Shown: in pieces, positions 12,236 to 23,852 of the stretch
How the letters are laid out: each line of letters starts with the position of its first letter
Numbering within the stretch: position 1 is the stretch's first letter
DNA from: Siphonodentalium dalli
Taxonomy: Eukaryota; Mollusca; Scaphopoda; Gadilida; Siphonodentaliidae
Length of the DNA stretch: 64,000 nucleotides
Reading direction: 5' to 3'
Assembly: GCA_032622095.1 (NCBI GenBank)
Contig: CP136065.1
Span: forward strand, 246,079,474-246,143,473
The notes under the pieces: model-generated
What the model was told of the DNA's origin: nothing
The model's database searches: none
The model's input: only the letters and a program-made list of their open reading frames with translations
Made by a program: the position numbers and the translations under genes

Positions 12236-12760
12236 AACGATTGAACAATCAATTGATTGCCATCATATTAGTGAACATCCATAGCAAATTTCATTGATAT
12301 CCCTCAACCGGTGGTGGAGATACAGACAAAAAACCAACAGTTCCAAATAAACAAAGATGAAAAACTCTAGAACAGAAAACTGGAAAAATGATTGAACAAT
12401 TCAATTGATTGCCCTCATAGTAGTGAACATCCATACCAAATTTCATTGAGAATCGTGGGGGAGATATCTGCTCGGATGGACAAAAAAACAGAACATTTCC
12501 AGATAAACCAAGATAATCTCTAGAACGGAAAATTGGGAAAAAACGATTGAACACTCATTTGAATGGCCTCATAGCAGTGAATATCCATACCAAATTTCAT
12601 TCAGATCCAATAACCGATGTTTGAAATATCTGCCTGGATGGATGAAACAGACGGACGGATAAATGTCTGGATGGACAGACGGACTAAGGTCAATCCAGTG
12701 TAGTCCCCATTCTCTTTGAGAGTGGGGTTATAACAATAAGACCACTCGCTTGCAGGATTT
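12236..12760 (+). repeat. About 151-base tandem repeat, three units
   Basis: Units start near 12237, 12388 and 12541 with 'cgattgaaca..caattgattgcc'. Each contains 'gtgaacatccata.caaattt' and 'actctagaac'. A further diverged unit lies at about 13680-13850, beyond an RNPS1 exon. The array ends in a 'gacggacgga' tract. Confidence 0.8.
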
Positions 12761-13102
12761 AAAAACATTTTGACTTGAGTAATGGGAAATTGATGTTCCA
12801 TGGCCTTAAAGGAGTGCATTAAAATGCTAATAAGAAATCATCCGTTCTTAAAGCGACATTTTGCTGTTAGGACATTAAACATTTTTGACAAGTGACAGTT
12901 ATGCAGGCCTGAAATCATATAACATAACTGAAAATCAGTTAACATGTTGACTGCCAACTCCCATTCAATTACATGCAAAAAGTACGAGATATCATAACTC
13001 GTAATGGGTAGTCAACTTGTTAGTAGTAAATTTTGCCAAACATTCAGCTGAAACATTCTGTATTTCCTGTATAAGTGACAAATAAGACCAAATATATCAA
13101 AC

Positions 13103-13244
13103 CTTCGCCTGTTGTATCTTGGTGGACTTTGGCGCCATCTTGGAGGAGGTCGACGAGGCGGTGGACTCCTTCTATTATAAGATTTATTTGGACGCAGAGG
13201 TTGCAGCACAGCCGCAGCTTGTATTTCCTGTCCGTCTATCTGGC
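13103..13244 (-). CDS. RNPS1: RNPS1 exon after the RRM
   Basis: The exon runs from a 'catattttcag' acceptor to a 'GCGAAG|gttt' donor, phases 2 in and 2 out. It encodes the end of the RNA-recognition motif (QIDGQEI, the last strand) and then a proline/arginine-rich linker (RRSPPPRRPPPRWRQSPPRY). The corresponding part of vertebrate RNPS1 has the same order: a short hydrophobic RRM end, then PPPRR and RRSPPR blocks. It joins 14772-15010 upstream through a shared Gly codon and 10983-11082 downstream through a shared Arg codon. The donor matches consensus weakly beyond GT. Confidence 0.96.
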
Positions 13245-13249
13245 CTGAA

Positions 13250-14771
13250 AATATGTAACTTGAGTTCAGAATAATGGTATAGGGTGGAAATATTCAAGAT
13301 CTAAATAATCATTATTCGACACAATAAGGCCACACAAAGTGAATTTCCTGTTTCTCAGGCCAACGCTAAAAGGAGCGCTTCATGGTCCCGAATCCCAGCC
13401 CTATTCATAGATAGTTTGGGTTCAGCAACCATTTGCCATGGCCCAATTTGCTTCAGCAAATGGATTCGGCATTGCTGATTGCCGTTGCCAATTATGAGAG
13501 TTGCGAAACCACACATGTGAAAACTTTTAATCACGATTGACATGTCAGAAAAAACAAGAGCTGGGCTGTCACCCGGTGCAAACCCCCCCATGTGGCATAC
13601 TACAGTTCTACCTAGTGTGGGCAATGGGCATACCTATAACCTATGGCTGAGATACTGAGGCAGTCGGACCCAAATATTAACATTTCCAGATGAACAAAGA
13701 TGAATAACTCTAGAACGGAAACTTGAACAAAACAATTGAACACTATTGAATGTCCTCATAGCAGTGAACATTAAGATCCCTTAAGTTCATTGATATCATA
13801 CAACATATGGTTGAGACAGACAAAAAGCCAACAATTCCAGATAAACAAAAATGAATATGTGTTAAACACGCAATGTTTTCCGACTCTAAACTCAATAAAA
13901 AATGTGTCAATGATAACTTTATTGGGGGATTATTTTTTTTATTTTTTTTTAGGTATTTTGGAGCCAAGAAAAGGAATATCCATAGGAAATCATGTTCTGT
14001 GAATGGAAAAAACGTGTTATTGTGTACCTGCATGTGACACATTCTATAGATGGATAATTAAATATCAAACTCTATTTGTTACCTCATTTTTGGCGATGAT
14101 TCATTGACGGAATGCATTAAAAACAATAAAACATTACAGGAATATTAGTTCCCGGCTATTGTGCCTTGTGAGGCTCAGCGAGATTAATATCGGGTGAGGC
14201 CTCTTACAACGCCTCACATCACACTGTATCCAATGACGAATTCTGCCTTGTTATGTTTTATATTCGGATATTATTCTATCAGTATGTAATACTAGTCCCA
14301 TAACAACAGCTTCCTGCCTCACAATATTTAACAGAAACTGTTGTTTCAAGATTATCATCTGCTGTGTTTGTAAATTCCATGACATGGTAACTTCTTACGA
14401 TACTTAACTTGAGGATTATGGCAGAATTCTGTAATTTAGCCGGGCACCTGGGAGCCAATTTCTCATCAAAATTTATATTATAACCTACTAATAATCTCAT
14501 TGAAAGGGAATCGCTTCCAATAGTGTAAATCATCTCAATTTTGTGGTAATATTCTAACCAAGCTACAAGCTTGTACTATGATGTATGTCTGAAAATCCAA
14601 TGAAGATTTTATAAAAAATCCTTATCTTTTCACACCCCAACTTTTATTCAGCCCCCCCCCCTACTCTTATTTGATTTTGGAATATTTAATTTTTCCTACT
14701 TTTATTCCACACCATTGTTTTATTTGGATCCCGAGAGTAAATGAGTCAGCCTGCACAAGATGTGTACTCAC
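13250..14771. other. RNPS1 intron; repeat debris
   Basis: It contains a copy of the 'cacaaagtgaatttcctgtttctcagg' repeat (13330-13520) and one unit of the 151-base repeat (13680-13850). The rest is AT-rich. The open frames here (for example 14279-14533, minus) show no domain. Confidence 0.5.
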
Positions 14772-15010
14772 CCCCATCCATATACCGGATAGCCTTCTCA
14801 GCATCATCTGTCTTCACATACTCAATATAAGCATAGCCTCTGTTGAACGTGTTATGTAACCTATCCGGCAGTAACTCAACATGCTTTATCACGCCATATA
14901 TGGTGAATATCTCCATGAGATGCTCTCGTGTAACATTCCGAGTCAGTCTTCCCAGGTGGATTTTATAGGGCTTTGGTGGCGTTGGACTCTTTCGGCGTCT
15001 CTTTGGTGAT
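14772..15010 (-). CDS. RNPS1: RNPS1 exon encoding the RNA-recognition motif
   Basis: RNPS1 is a nuclear splicing activator and a peripheral exon-junction-complex protein (ASAP/PSAP complexes). This exon of 79 full codons carries nearly the whole RRM. A basic lead-in (SPKRRRKSPTPPKP) is followed by RNP2 'KIHLGRL', helix 1 'TREHLMEIFTIYG', RNP1 'RGYAYIEY' and helix 2 'DDAEKAIRYMDGG'. The order and spacing match animal RNPS1 very closely, including the diagnostic 'GRLTRNVT' loop. The acceptor is 'aatttcag' and the donor 'GGGG|gtgagt'. The phases (1 in, 1 out) fit both neighbouring exons. Confidence 0.98.
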
Positions 15011-15119
15011 CTGAAATTAACATAAGAATCGCATCAGAGATGCGGGGTCGAGTTGTGGTAGCCGGCTATCATACACATCATTGTTGAGGAAGTCTGACAT
15101 ACCAAATATTCCACCAAAG

Positions 15120-15580
15120 GAGCCAAAGATATTGTGTTATCATGTTAACAAGAGCATTGCTAGAGCGTGGCAAAATACACCCATGGTAATTTCAACAAAG
15201 GGTCATAACGAGTAATCCATATGCCAAATTTCAAAACAAACATAACTATAACTAAAGCTATCACCCGGAAACCAAAATAATCGTCAAATTATAAGTCAAC
15301 AAGGACCATAACTCTGGTTAAAATAGGCGGACGGAACCCAAATTCGAACTTGTGAGTAATCCATATACCAAATTTGAAAACAATAAAATAAATAAACTAA
15401 AGTTATCATCCGGAAACCACCAAAATAATGGGCTAATTCTAAGTCGACAAGGACCTGTACTCGACAAAATTAAAACAAAAGTACAAATTAAAACAAAAAG
15501 TGTTGTAACCTGTTGTTGTAACTGGTGAAATTTGGCGGGCGGAACCTGAATTCGAACTTGACCTGTATTTTGTGCTAGTA
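15120..15580 (-). repeat. Dispersed mollusc-type repeat, left part (split by an insertion)
   Basis: On the minus strand it reads as two diverged units of 'ccggatgataactttag' type sequence, ending in 'gctagcaatgctcttgtt'. The same family occupies 53820-54190. Its other part continues at 16714-16770, so the element at 15588-16706 was inserted into it. Confidence 0.7.
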
Positions 15581-15587
15581 AACCCAC

Positions 15588-16706
15588 AGAATGCCGGCTG
15601 ATACGGACCCTGGCTCTTACGGACCCTGGCTCATACGGACCCTGGCTTTTACGGACCACCGGCTCATACGGACCCTGGCTTATACGGACCCTCGGCTTAT
15701 ACGGACCCTGGCTCATACGGACCTCAATTAAAATATACAATTTTATTTGTTATGTTTATTTAAATAAAATCAAAATACTGACAACATACATACTGAGATA
15801 ACAAAAAATCTGATGATAACAAAAATGGACCAATGTTACATCAGACGAACATTATCTAAATTGGGGCGTACAGCTTGTCGGCTTCTTTCAGTAGTTTGCT
15901 GGCAGTTATCATCATCGACGAGTAGTAGCTGTTGTGCTCTCAAGTAGAACATTCAGGTTCAATGCAGTCATTGTGGAATTATGCCAGTCAAAAATAAATC
16001 AGTTGAATATATACCAGTTGTGTTTTTACTAACATGTTTTCATAACAAATCAAACTCAGTGGATTCATACTAATCACCATTCACTGACCATTCATCATCG
16101 CGTGTCTGTTTATAAAACAATATAAGGGATCACACACGAGTGTGTATACAAGGGACAATAAATCAGTTGAAACAAGTTGTGTTTTTACTAACATGTTTTC
16201 GTAACAAATCAAACTCAGTGGATTCATCCTCATCACCATTCACTGACCATTTATCACCGCGTGTCTGTTTATACAACGACATAAAGGGATCACACGCGCG
16301 TGTTTATACAACGATGAAGAGATTAATTAACGCGATTCAATAAATGCTTTTTCAAGCCAGAACATCACCGAAATTCTCAATTAATACAGATATATGTGTG
16401 AAAATACAATCATAATTATATATTAAATTCATAAATATAAATTTGAAAAAAATCGGTTAAATTCATAAATATAAGTTTGAAAATCACCAAAAAAATTCTC
16501 AATTAATACAGATATATGTGTAAAAAGACAATCATAATTATATATTAAATTCATAAATATAAGTTTGAAAATTGCATATTTTAATTGAGGTCCGTATGAG
16601 CCGGGGTCCGTATAAGCCAGGGTCCGTATCAGCCGGTGGTCCGTATAAGCCAGGGTCCGTAAGAGCCAGGGTCCGTAAGAGCCAGGGTCCGTATAAGCCG
16701 CATACC
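15588..16706. mobile_element. Foldback-like element with minisatellite inverted ends
   Basis: The 1119-base element is flanked by a 7-base direct repeat, AACCCAC (15581-15587, 16707-16713). Each end is an array of a 16-base unit ('ctcatacggaccctgg'; 15590-15722), present in reverse complement at 16590-16700. Both arrays are followed inward by the same 'cctcaattaaaat' stretch. The interior holds two further direct repeats: a ~150-base pair (about 16013 and 16170, 'gtgtttttactaacatgttt') and a ~100-base AT-rich pair (16370-16570). Inverted ends made of short tandem repeats are the hallmark of foldback elements. It has no coding capacity. An unfilled copy of the target repeat is at about 53930. 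Confidence 0.85.
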
Positions 16707-16713
16707 AACCCAC

Positions 16714-16790
16714 ATACCAAATTTCATTCCATTCAGTTCAGACTTACTAAAGTTATCATCCAGAAATAAAAAAAAAAAGGTATTCACAGG
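16714..16790 (-). repeat. Right part of the split dispersed repeat
   Basis: It continues 'ataccaaatttcattcca..cagttcagacttactaaagttatcatcc', directly collinear with the 53.9-kb copy once the 15588-16706 insertion and one target duplication are removed. Confidence 0.7.
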
Positions 16791-16816
16791 TATTGTTTTG
16801 TTTAGGCCTTATTTAA

Positions 16817-17208
16817 CCCTTTACCCAACAAACCGGCCAAAACCGGGCAAATAAAGCTTCAACAGCCTAAAATATCTTGGGTCTGTCTCAATAACACCAT
16901 ACAAATATGGATATCATTGGAACCGGCTCATTGACCACACTGTGATAGTTACAGTTATGCCCTGTGCCAATGCATTCTCTTATATATGCGAGTCGACAAT
17001 AGGTCGCCTCGCATATATAAGAGAATGCATTGGCCTAAAAAAAATCTTTTTTTAACACTTTTTACCATTTTTTCTTACATTCTTTAACAATTTTATAATT
17101 TTTAATGTGTTAAGCCAATGCATTCTCTTATATATGCGAGGCGACCTATGGTCGACTCGCATATATAAGAGAATGCATTGGCACAGGGCCCTTCTGTTGG
17201 GTAAAGGG
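16817..17208 (+). mobile_element. piggyBac-type MITE (TTAA), copy 2
   Basis: It has the same 392-base length, ends and layout as 9447-9838, with TTAA at 16813-16816 and 17209-17212. The hairpins are at 16966-17034 and 17114-17182. Only scattered single-base differences separate it from copy 1, so both are fairly recent. Confidence 0.92.
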
Positions 17209-17215
17209 TTAATTA

Positions 17216-17646
17216 AAGATGCATAATCCGAATTAACGCTCCCAAATTACTATTTATTTGATTCGAGTCGAGGAACCCACCCATCAAAGATCAGAGTGAT
17301 CAGATATTGATTTTTATAATTTGTTATTTATCGATATGTGCAACACTTGTTTGTGGCCTGGGAAAACGTCATCAAACAGGCGAACTTGTCGATGAAGATG
17401 GATAACTCTAAAATTAATTGGTAATACGGCCAATTTTGTGATACTCAAGTGATAATACTGCAGTATTTCATTGAACAACATGTTGATTAATAACACGTTT
17501 TGGGAAATTTTATATCATAGTAGACAGTGGTTAGCATTATTTTGTTGTGATTATAAATCGATTCTGGTAACTAAAGCGTATTTTGAAGAAATGTTGTTTG
17601 TTGTAACTTGATGATTTGGGAACCATCTGATCGGATCGAGTACCTT
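17216..17646. mobile_element. TA-flanked MITE with 'ggtactcaatccg' ends
   Basis: It starts 'aagatgcataatccg' (a decayed AAGGTACTCAATCCG) and ends 'ggatcgagtacctt', with TA on both sides. The interior shares 'atttgattcgagtcgaggaa' and 'atggataactctaaaat' with the copies at 35055-35536 and 63040-63473. It abuts the TTAA of the preceding MITE. No coding. Confidence 0.75.
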
Positions 17647-17649
17647 TAG

Positions 17650-18026
17650 GAGAGAGAATGCTTGTTAATAAATAATAGCAACCAGATCTGATCCTTTTGT
17701 TTTTTTTTTTGAGCCATCCCAAATATATATAGCATTACAATCAGGGTTGGCGCTGGACGAAAATTCAGCCAATATTTGCCAAATTTAATTGCGCGTATAA
17801 TTGGGGAAATTATCGTGTATTTATTGTCGTTAAAAACTAACCACAGACACGGGTAAAATGAGCTACTAGAAAAGGCTGTTAGTATTTTTAATAAGTATAA
17901 AAGTAGCAATAAATATCTAAGCGACACCTGCCTGGAAACTATGTTTAATGTTGATACACAGTCATCAAGCATAAATATTATTTCGCCTTGTATTACTACT
18001 GAAATCAACGAGCCATAAATATAATT
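17650..18026. other. RNPS1 intron, no feature seen
   Basis: AT-rich sequence. The minus-strand frame at 17646-18008 is hydrophobic because of low-complexity T runs and shows no domain. Confidence 0.4.
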
Positions 18027-18027
18027 T

Positions 18028-18329
18028 TTTTAATTATAATTAATTTTTCCTTAAGGGAATCCCGAAACTGAACTATTTGGATTATTATCTCCGGCCTTGT
18101 GTTATCAGGAGGGTTAAAATTTATTTCCGTTTATTGCCTACTCCGGTCAATCAGCGCTTGGATTAGCCACGCATGAATGCGTCCCGTGTAACTCCCGCGT
18201 TCTAACAATTCATCGACTTAAATCATAAGATTTGCGAGTCGCGGGGTTGGGAATGGCACCGCCATGGGAGGGATCTATGATAGTTCAGTTTCGGGCTTCC
18301 CTTAAGGAAAAATTAATTATAATTTAAAA
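18028..18329. mobile_element. MITE with 48-base inverted ends
   Basis: The left end, 'ttttaattataattaatt' followed by 'tttccttaaggga', is mirrored at 18283-18329 with very few mismatches. The interior (18080-18220; 'gcacgcatgaatgcgtcccg' region) is repeated in reverse complement at 22625-22760. No coding. Confidence 0.8.
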
Positions 18330-18993
18330 AATTATATTTTTCCGCCAAGGAAAGCCCTTCAACTAAACTATTTGGATTAGAATGCAAGCCCAGGAGGAGG
18401 CAACGAGCAATAAATTTAATATCCAAATTTGACGGGAATGTACATGTACTCTTCCAAAACAGATTTCATGTAAATGTGACTTAGTCATGAATCAGCTTTG
18501 ATATGTTATGTGAAAGAGCTCATAAATTCAGATTCCAGCATTGCTCAAGTTTGTACCCCCCCCCCCCTTGTTTTTGGAACAAACATCCCAGGTAGTGCCA
18601 TACCATTCGTGCCAGCTATAAACAGAGCAAGTAGAGACTTCTTCTGCTGCTTTCTTCTCTTCATCTTCTTCTCGTTTCATGTGATGAGAAAGCGCTATTG
18701 ATGGTACGCGACAGCGAGTCTTCCCCACACAGAACAACCTTCAAAGGCTCGGGTGCTGTTGTCCTGGAGGATTGGTTGCCCGAATCTCAGAGAAGGCACC
18801 CTGCCTGCCACGGTCTGCTAATGCAGACCAGGGCGCCCGAACTGGTACTGCCCGAGGTAAAGACTGGTACGGTTGCGCAATTTTTTTGTAATTCATTGTA
18901 ACAAGATTTGACACATATCCTTTGATGAAGTTTTTTACAAGAGATCAACCTGTGTCGTTTCCATATGCAAAAGCGAGTTCCCTAGGAACGACA

Positions 18994-19035
18994 GAATCTC
19001 GACCGACAGTGGGGACCACCGTCGGCCCGAGATTC
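18994..19035. repeat. 42-base hairpin
   Basis: 'gaatctcg' and 'ccgac' pair with 'gtcgg' and 'cgagattc' around a purine-rich loop. The function is unknown. Confidence 0.6.
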
Positions 19036-20089
19036 TTGCTCATCGTTGTCAAAGCCATCAGACACCATGAGAAGCGTAGAAAGCATGTCAGGATCGACGC
19101 CAGCAACAGAACAGCCTGCATCAAATTGAGATAAGGTACTAGAGGGAAGCCCACTCTGGGAATGGCTCGAACAAGGAACAAATGCTCTTGCAGTTTTAGT
19201 TAAGTTGAATCTCGTTCGACTATAAGCAAGACAAGACATTCTGTTAGTTATTAGCAAGCAAGCGTAATATACAAAACATTTGGTTAGTTATTGCAAAAAC
19301 AAGGTTAATAAGGCAAATTCCGTTAGTTACTTGGCCACGTGATCTTACCTGCTATAAATTGAACCGCAGGTAAGATACTGTCTTTTCTCGGCGAAGAGGA
19401 CGATGAGATCCGATTTCTCCTGTGCAAGAACATAGCGGTGTCCTTGCTTATGGTGAGGAGAATGTTTTATACACTTACGGAAAGTCCGCCGATGGTGGAG
19501 CAGGCCTGGACATATCCCGAGGGAGTATGATTCCAGGGGGACAAGATCCACTCTCGTAATGGAGTGGGCCACGGACCGTGGGGAAGAGTCAGAAGTCTCA
19601 GTCCTTCCCAGGAGACAGGAGCAATTGTTCTCGCAGCCGTATGCACTTGTAATTTTCTAATTCACGAGCATTAAACTTTGCACTCTTCCCTCTTGATAAA
19701 ATGTGCATGGTCACAGTAATCGTTGATTAAATATAATACTATTGGAAGGTATATTTAAAACCGTTCCCATCGCAGTTAAATTATGGGAATGTGAAATTGC
19801 CACGGAACATGCATGTATCGAGGTCTATCCCACAATGACATTTAATTTGAGAAAAACACAACTAACAATTATATTACGGGTGCAATTACATCCGTCTTCT
19901 GAATTGCGAGAGCAAATGAGAGCTCGAGCTGCGTTTTCATCTGGGAAGAACTGAAGTCTGGTTGGCTGGTGCACTGTTAGTGGCACATGACGAGTCTTCC
20001 CCACCCTAAGGCTCAGGTGCTGTGGCGTTCGCCCTTGAAGATTTGTTTTCCGAATCAACGATGGTAGCACCCCGCCAGTCACTGGTACT

Positions 20090-20760
20090 GGGCAGTGGTC
20101 TGGTCATGCACAATATAAAGGCTTCTTGCGGAACGGCACTTTGTATGTGTGATGATACAAATGCTTTCATTTGCGTTATTCATTTAGGTACATGTATTCT
20201 ATTCACCAGATAATCATATGGATATGTAGTAATAGAAGGAGAAGAGCCATGTTTTGGACTCTTGAAATTGGCACTGGCAGGCCTGCAGAATTCAAAATTA
20301 TGCGTAAACCGTAACGTATTTGTCGGTTGTCTGGTTGTGCTTAGGTACCCATAGGTTACACAAACTGTTATAATCAGTATCGCGAGAGCCACATACCCCA
20401 ACCTAGATTTCGCAACCTTCAGGTGAACCGAACAGTCGTTCGCCTCCAATACGCAGGCCTGCAGTGGTCGTGCGCAATATAAATATAAATGCTGTTCATG
20501 TAACTGCACTTAATATGTGTGACAATACAAATGCTGTCCTTTCTGTTATTTTCCCGATAATCAATTGGATATGAGGCAATAGAAGGAAAAGAGCCATGTG
20601 TTGGTCTCTTTTGGAAATTATAGTGGCAGCGGCCCTGCGCAATATAAATGCATTTCATGTAACTGTGCTTTATACGCGAGTGATGGCTATTTGTCATTTG
20701 ATCGTTTCGATATGTGGAAATAGAAGGTAGAGAGCCAAGTGATGGACTCTGTTGGAAAGG
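20090..20760 (+). repeat. Diverged ~200-370-base tandem units
   Basis: The blocks 'gcacaatataaa', 'gtgtgatgatacaaatgctt', 'gatatg..gtaatagaagga' and 'gagccatgtgttgga' recur three times (starts near 20100, 20470 and 20640). They recur in the same order. Confidence 0.65.
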
Positions 20761-22580
20761 CTATTGGCAGTGCATCTGGGGCACGTAACAATATATATGC
20801 GTATTAGTTCGCCTTTACTATTCACGGATTGAAAGTGCAGAAGTATGTAGGTATCAGTGAAAATAGTCTCCATATTGATATAGTCAGTTCTTATGTCATT
20901 GTGCCTGTGAGGCACTGATACCATTGGTATGGAACTATTACGGCTGGCTATACATGTTTCATGCTCACCATTTTGTATCATATTACATTCGTACGGTATT
21001 GTGGCGATGAGGCACTGATTCCATAATATGTCCTTATTAATGGACCAATGAATTTGAATGTATCGATAAACACTAATGTCTGAGGATAACAGTTCAGATG
21101 TTGTCTATTAGGTTACAGTGAACACATGGAAATGAGAAATCATCTACCCTATCAAAAGAGGTATAAACATTGAATTACTGGAAATTTATTGAGACACTGG
21201 CTAGCCAATGAATCGTTTCAACACAGCGACCATGCCAGGTCACATCGGATATGGTGACTTGCTACCAGTAGGCCAGTAGGCTCGCATCCAAAATGTCTCC
21301 AAAGAGTTCTGACCACAGACGGAATTATCATTGTATAGTTAAGCAAACTATAGCTTAAGGTTCAGGCTAATGTGCTTGCATATCTGTGCAGTCTTGGAAC
21401 AGGGAAGCCCATTCAGCAAAATACATTGAGTGATTGCAAAGAAACAGACACAATTGTCGCCGAGATAACGACAGATTATGATTTGATGGAGATCGCCATT
21501 TGATAATGGGAACTGGAAATGAAAATCCTTGTTGCCAAATCTTGTGTCAGATAATCCTAGTCCCCAATCAAACCAGTTGCACGAGTCGTATCAACCGTAC
21601 ACTGTCAGTCATACTGTACATGCACATAAAGAATGAGACTATTATAGCGACACAGCATTATTTGAACACAGGTCATATAATACTATATATATATATGTTA
21701 AAACGAACATAATCTCCTTGTTTCTACCTATTGTTCCGATGATACAATGAGGTGAAGGAAATGGAATCGCAAGAACAGAGTCAGAATTTTCAAATAAATA
21801 TCTTGAAGTCGCTGTAACGTTAGCGACAACGTGCCAAGTATCCAAATACAAGCCCTCATGTTAATACATTCGGGCTAGCTAAGATTTGCAATATTAATCG
21901 GTTAAGCACAATTAATGATAACGACATGTTGTATATGTACAATGATGTTCTTTGATAATCATTTCCCAAATGTCGGTTAAGTTCCAGTCGCTCAACTTCA
22001 ACTTACAATTAGTTGAGGCAAAAGAAATTTCGTCGGATAACAAGTTCTATCTTTGTTATTTATTCATGTAAATTATTGCCAAAGGAGACATTTCTGTCCT
22101 GGTCAACTTTCTGCGCACTAACATAGATGTTGCATATATGATTTGGCAGTATACATGACATGAACGTAGCGATGAGTCGACTTCATGAAATAGAAAATGT
22201 GTAGCACGAAATTAGGAGACTTCGCATACCGTACCACGTGGATTCCGAAATCCTACGAGTCATGCCACCGTGTATGTTGCATAATAATGCAATATAGGTT
22301 TGCCACAAGTAAACTATGTGCTTCTGAAGTCATTGTCAAAATGGCCATCAATGGCGAATTTTTTAACGTGATTTTGTCGATTCCAATCACGGAATTTGAG
22401 ACGAAATGTGTCGATAAAAAACACGGAATTTTTATAAATTGCGTTGCGCATACTATGAAACGAAAAGTTTCTGCGCGTACGTAAAAATTATTAAACGACC
22501 GGGTAAGCAACGGATAAATTGCAAGTTTGTTATCAACAATAAATATTGAGTTGATAAACTCGCAATGCAGAATAATACGT
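20761..22580. other. No gene seen
   Basis: A short duplicate ('gtgaggcactgataccat', near 20907 and 21009) is the only pattern. The frame at 22197-22484 (plus, 95 residues) has no recognised domain. Confidence 0.4.
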
Positions 22581-23466
22581 CCTTTAGTTAACCATGTCCG
22601 ACAGCTCCAAGGAGGAAATTAAAACTGACTCGATGAATTGTTAGAACGCGGGAGTTACACGGGACGCATTCATGCGTGGCTAATCCAAGCGCTGATTGAC
22701 CGGAGTAGGCAATAAACGGACAATAAATTTTAACCCTCCTGATAACACAAGGCCGGAGATAATAATCCAAATAGTTCAGTTGAAGGGCTTTCCTTGGCGG
22801 AAAAATTATCCATTGTCATTAACCTATTATCTTATACTCGCTGGTAATATAACTGACATCATAAATATGTGGTATATAATGTCGCCATTACATGCATGCA
22901 TCCATAATCCAAACGGACAAAGGGAGGATTAACTGTCAAAACAAATTAATAATTACCTAGTTTGCGGTATCTACATTGAGATCATGTTACAAAGTACTTA
23001 CAACAGCCTCAATGAAAAATTTACAACACAACGCTTTTATCGGACTCACATTTTAACCACGATCGATTAGCTGTTTGTTGAAAGTTTGATTATGACAGAA
23101 AGATGGAATTAACACTTTGTGAAAACTAAAAAAGATTACATAAAACTGTCGACATAACACTGCGCTACATCTAAATTAATAGATTTATTGTTTTGGTTTC
23201 CCATTGTATTGTCTGTAATTCGACACACGTAACGAATAACCCACGTTCGATGATGTTTTATGACTAGATAGTTTACAGAACATAATTAAAAACTCACTTG
23301 CCAAAATTTTTGCCAAATGAAAATATATTTTGGCAAGCGGCAGTGCGAATCCTGATTACAATAGCCATCACCGCCTTGGAAATTTGGTCACGACTCACAA
23401 GCCAATGAACTTCATTGTGATTGCATTTTTGCCATCATATTCCATAGAGTTTGTTATTATGAACTA

Positions 23467-23603
23467 CAGTAATGCTCTAATTAATCGACTTCTTAACCAC
23501 ATCAGAATTATGGGTAACTTTTCAGGATTTAGTCTGACTAAATCCTGAAAAGTTACCCATAATTCTGCTGTGGTTAAGAAGTCGATTACTTAGAGCATTA
23601 CTG
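23467..23603. mobile_element. Palindromic TA-flanked MITE, short form
   Basis: A 137-base near-perfect palindrome has ends CAGTAATGCTCTAATTAATC and the reverse complement, flanked by TA. TA duplication and CAGT ends fit Tc1/mariner-type mobilisation. It matches the outer parts of the 213-base copies at 45757 and 59737, but lacks their central stem. Confidence 0.88.
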
Positions 23604-23852
23604 TACATTGTGTGTGGTTCCATTTTACCCATCATATTCCATAGAGGTTATTAGATTGAGTGTTCATCATGTTTCACTTTGATATTGTGCCAGAGAGATC
23701 TGTTAATGTCAATCGGCTAACTGGTATTGCGATTAGATGAATTCAGAAATTGGCCACTTCACTCATTCTGTCAAAGTTAATAAATAATGATATACAAACT
23801 GTGAACTCGTCATTTATTTTAGGATGTAAACATGAAAGTGTCAATGACACTG

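Larger units (their letters stand above)
18337..22805. mobile_element. 4.5-kb interval bounded by ~40-base inverted repeats
   Basis: The left border 'tttttccgccaaggaaagcc' (18337-18388) is reverse-complemented at 22766-22805. The right border continues inward into sequence shared with the 18028 MITE, so the two belong to one family. Between the borders I find no recognisable transposase. There are diverged duplicate blocks (18700-18880 against 19985-20110), a hairpin (18994-19035) and a decayed tandem series (20090-20760). It may be a large non-autonomous element, or an interval trapped between two family members. Confidence 0.5.
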
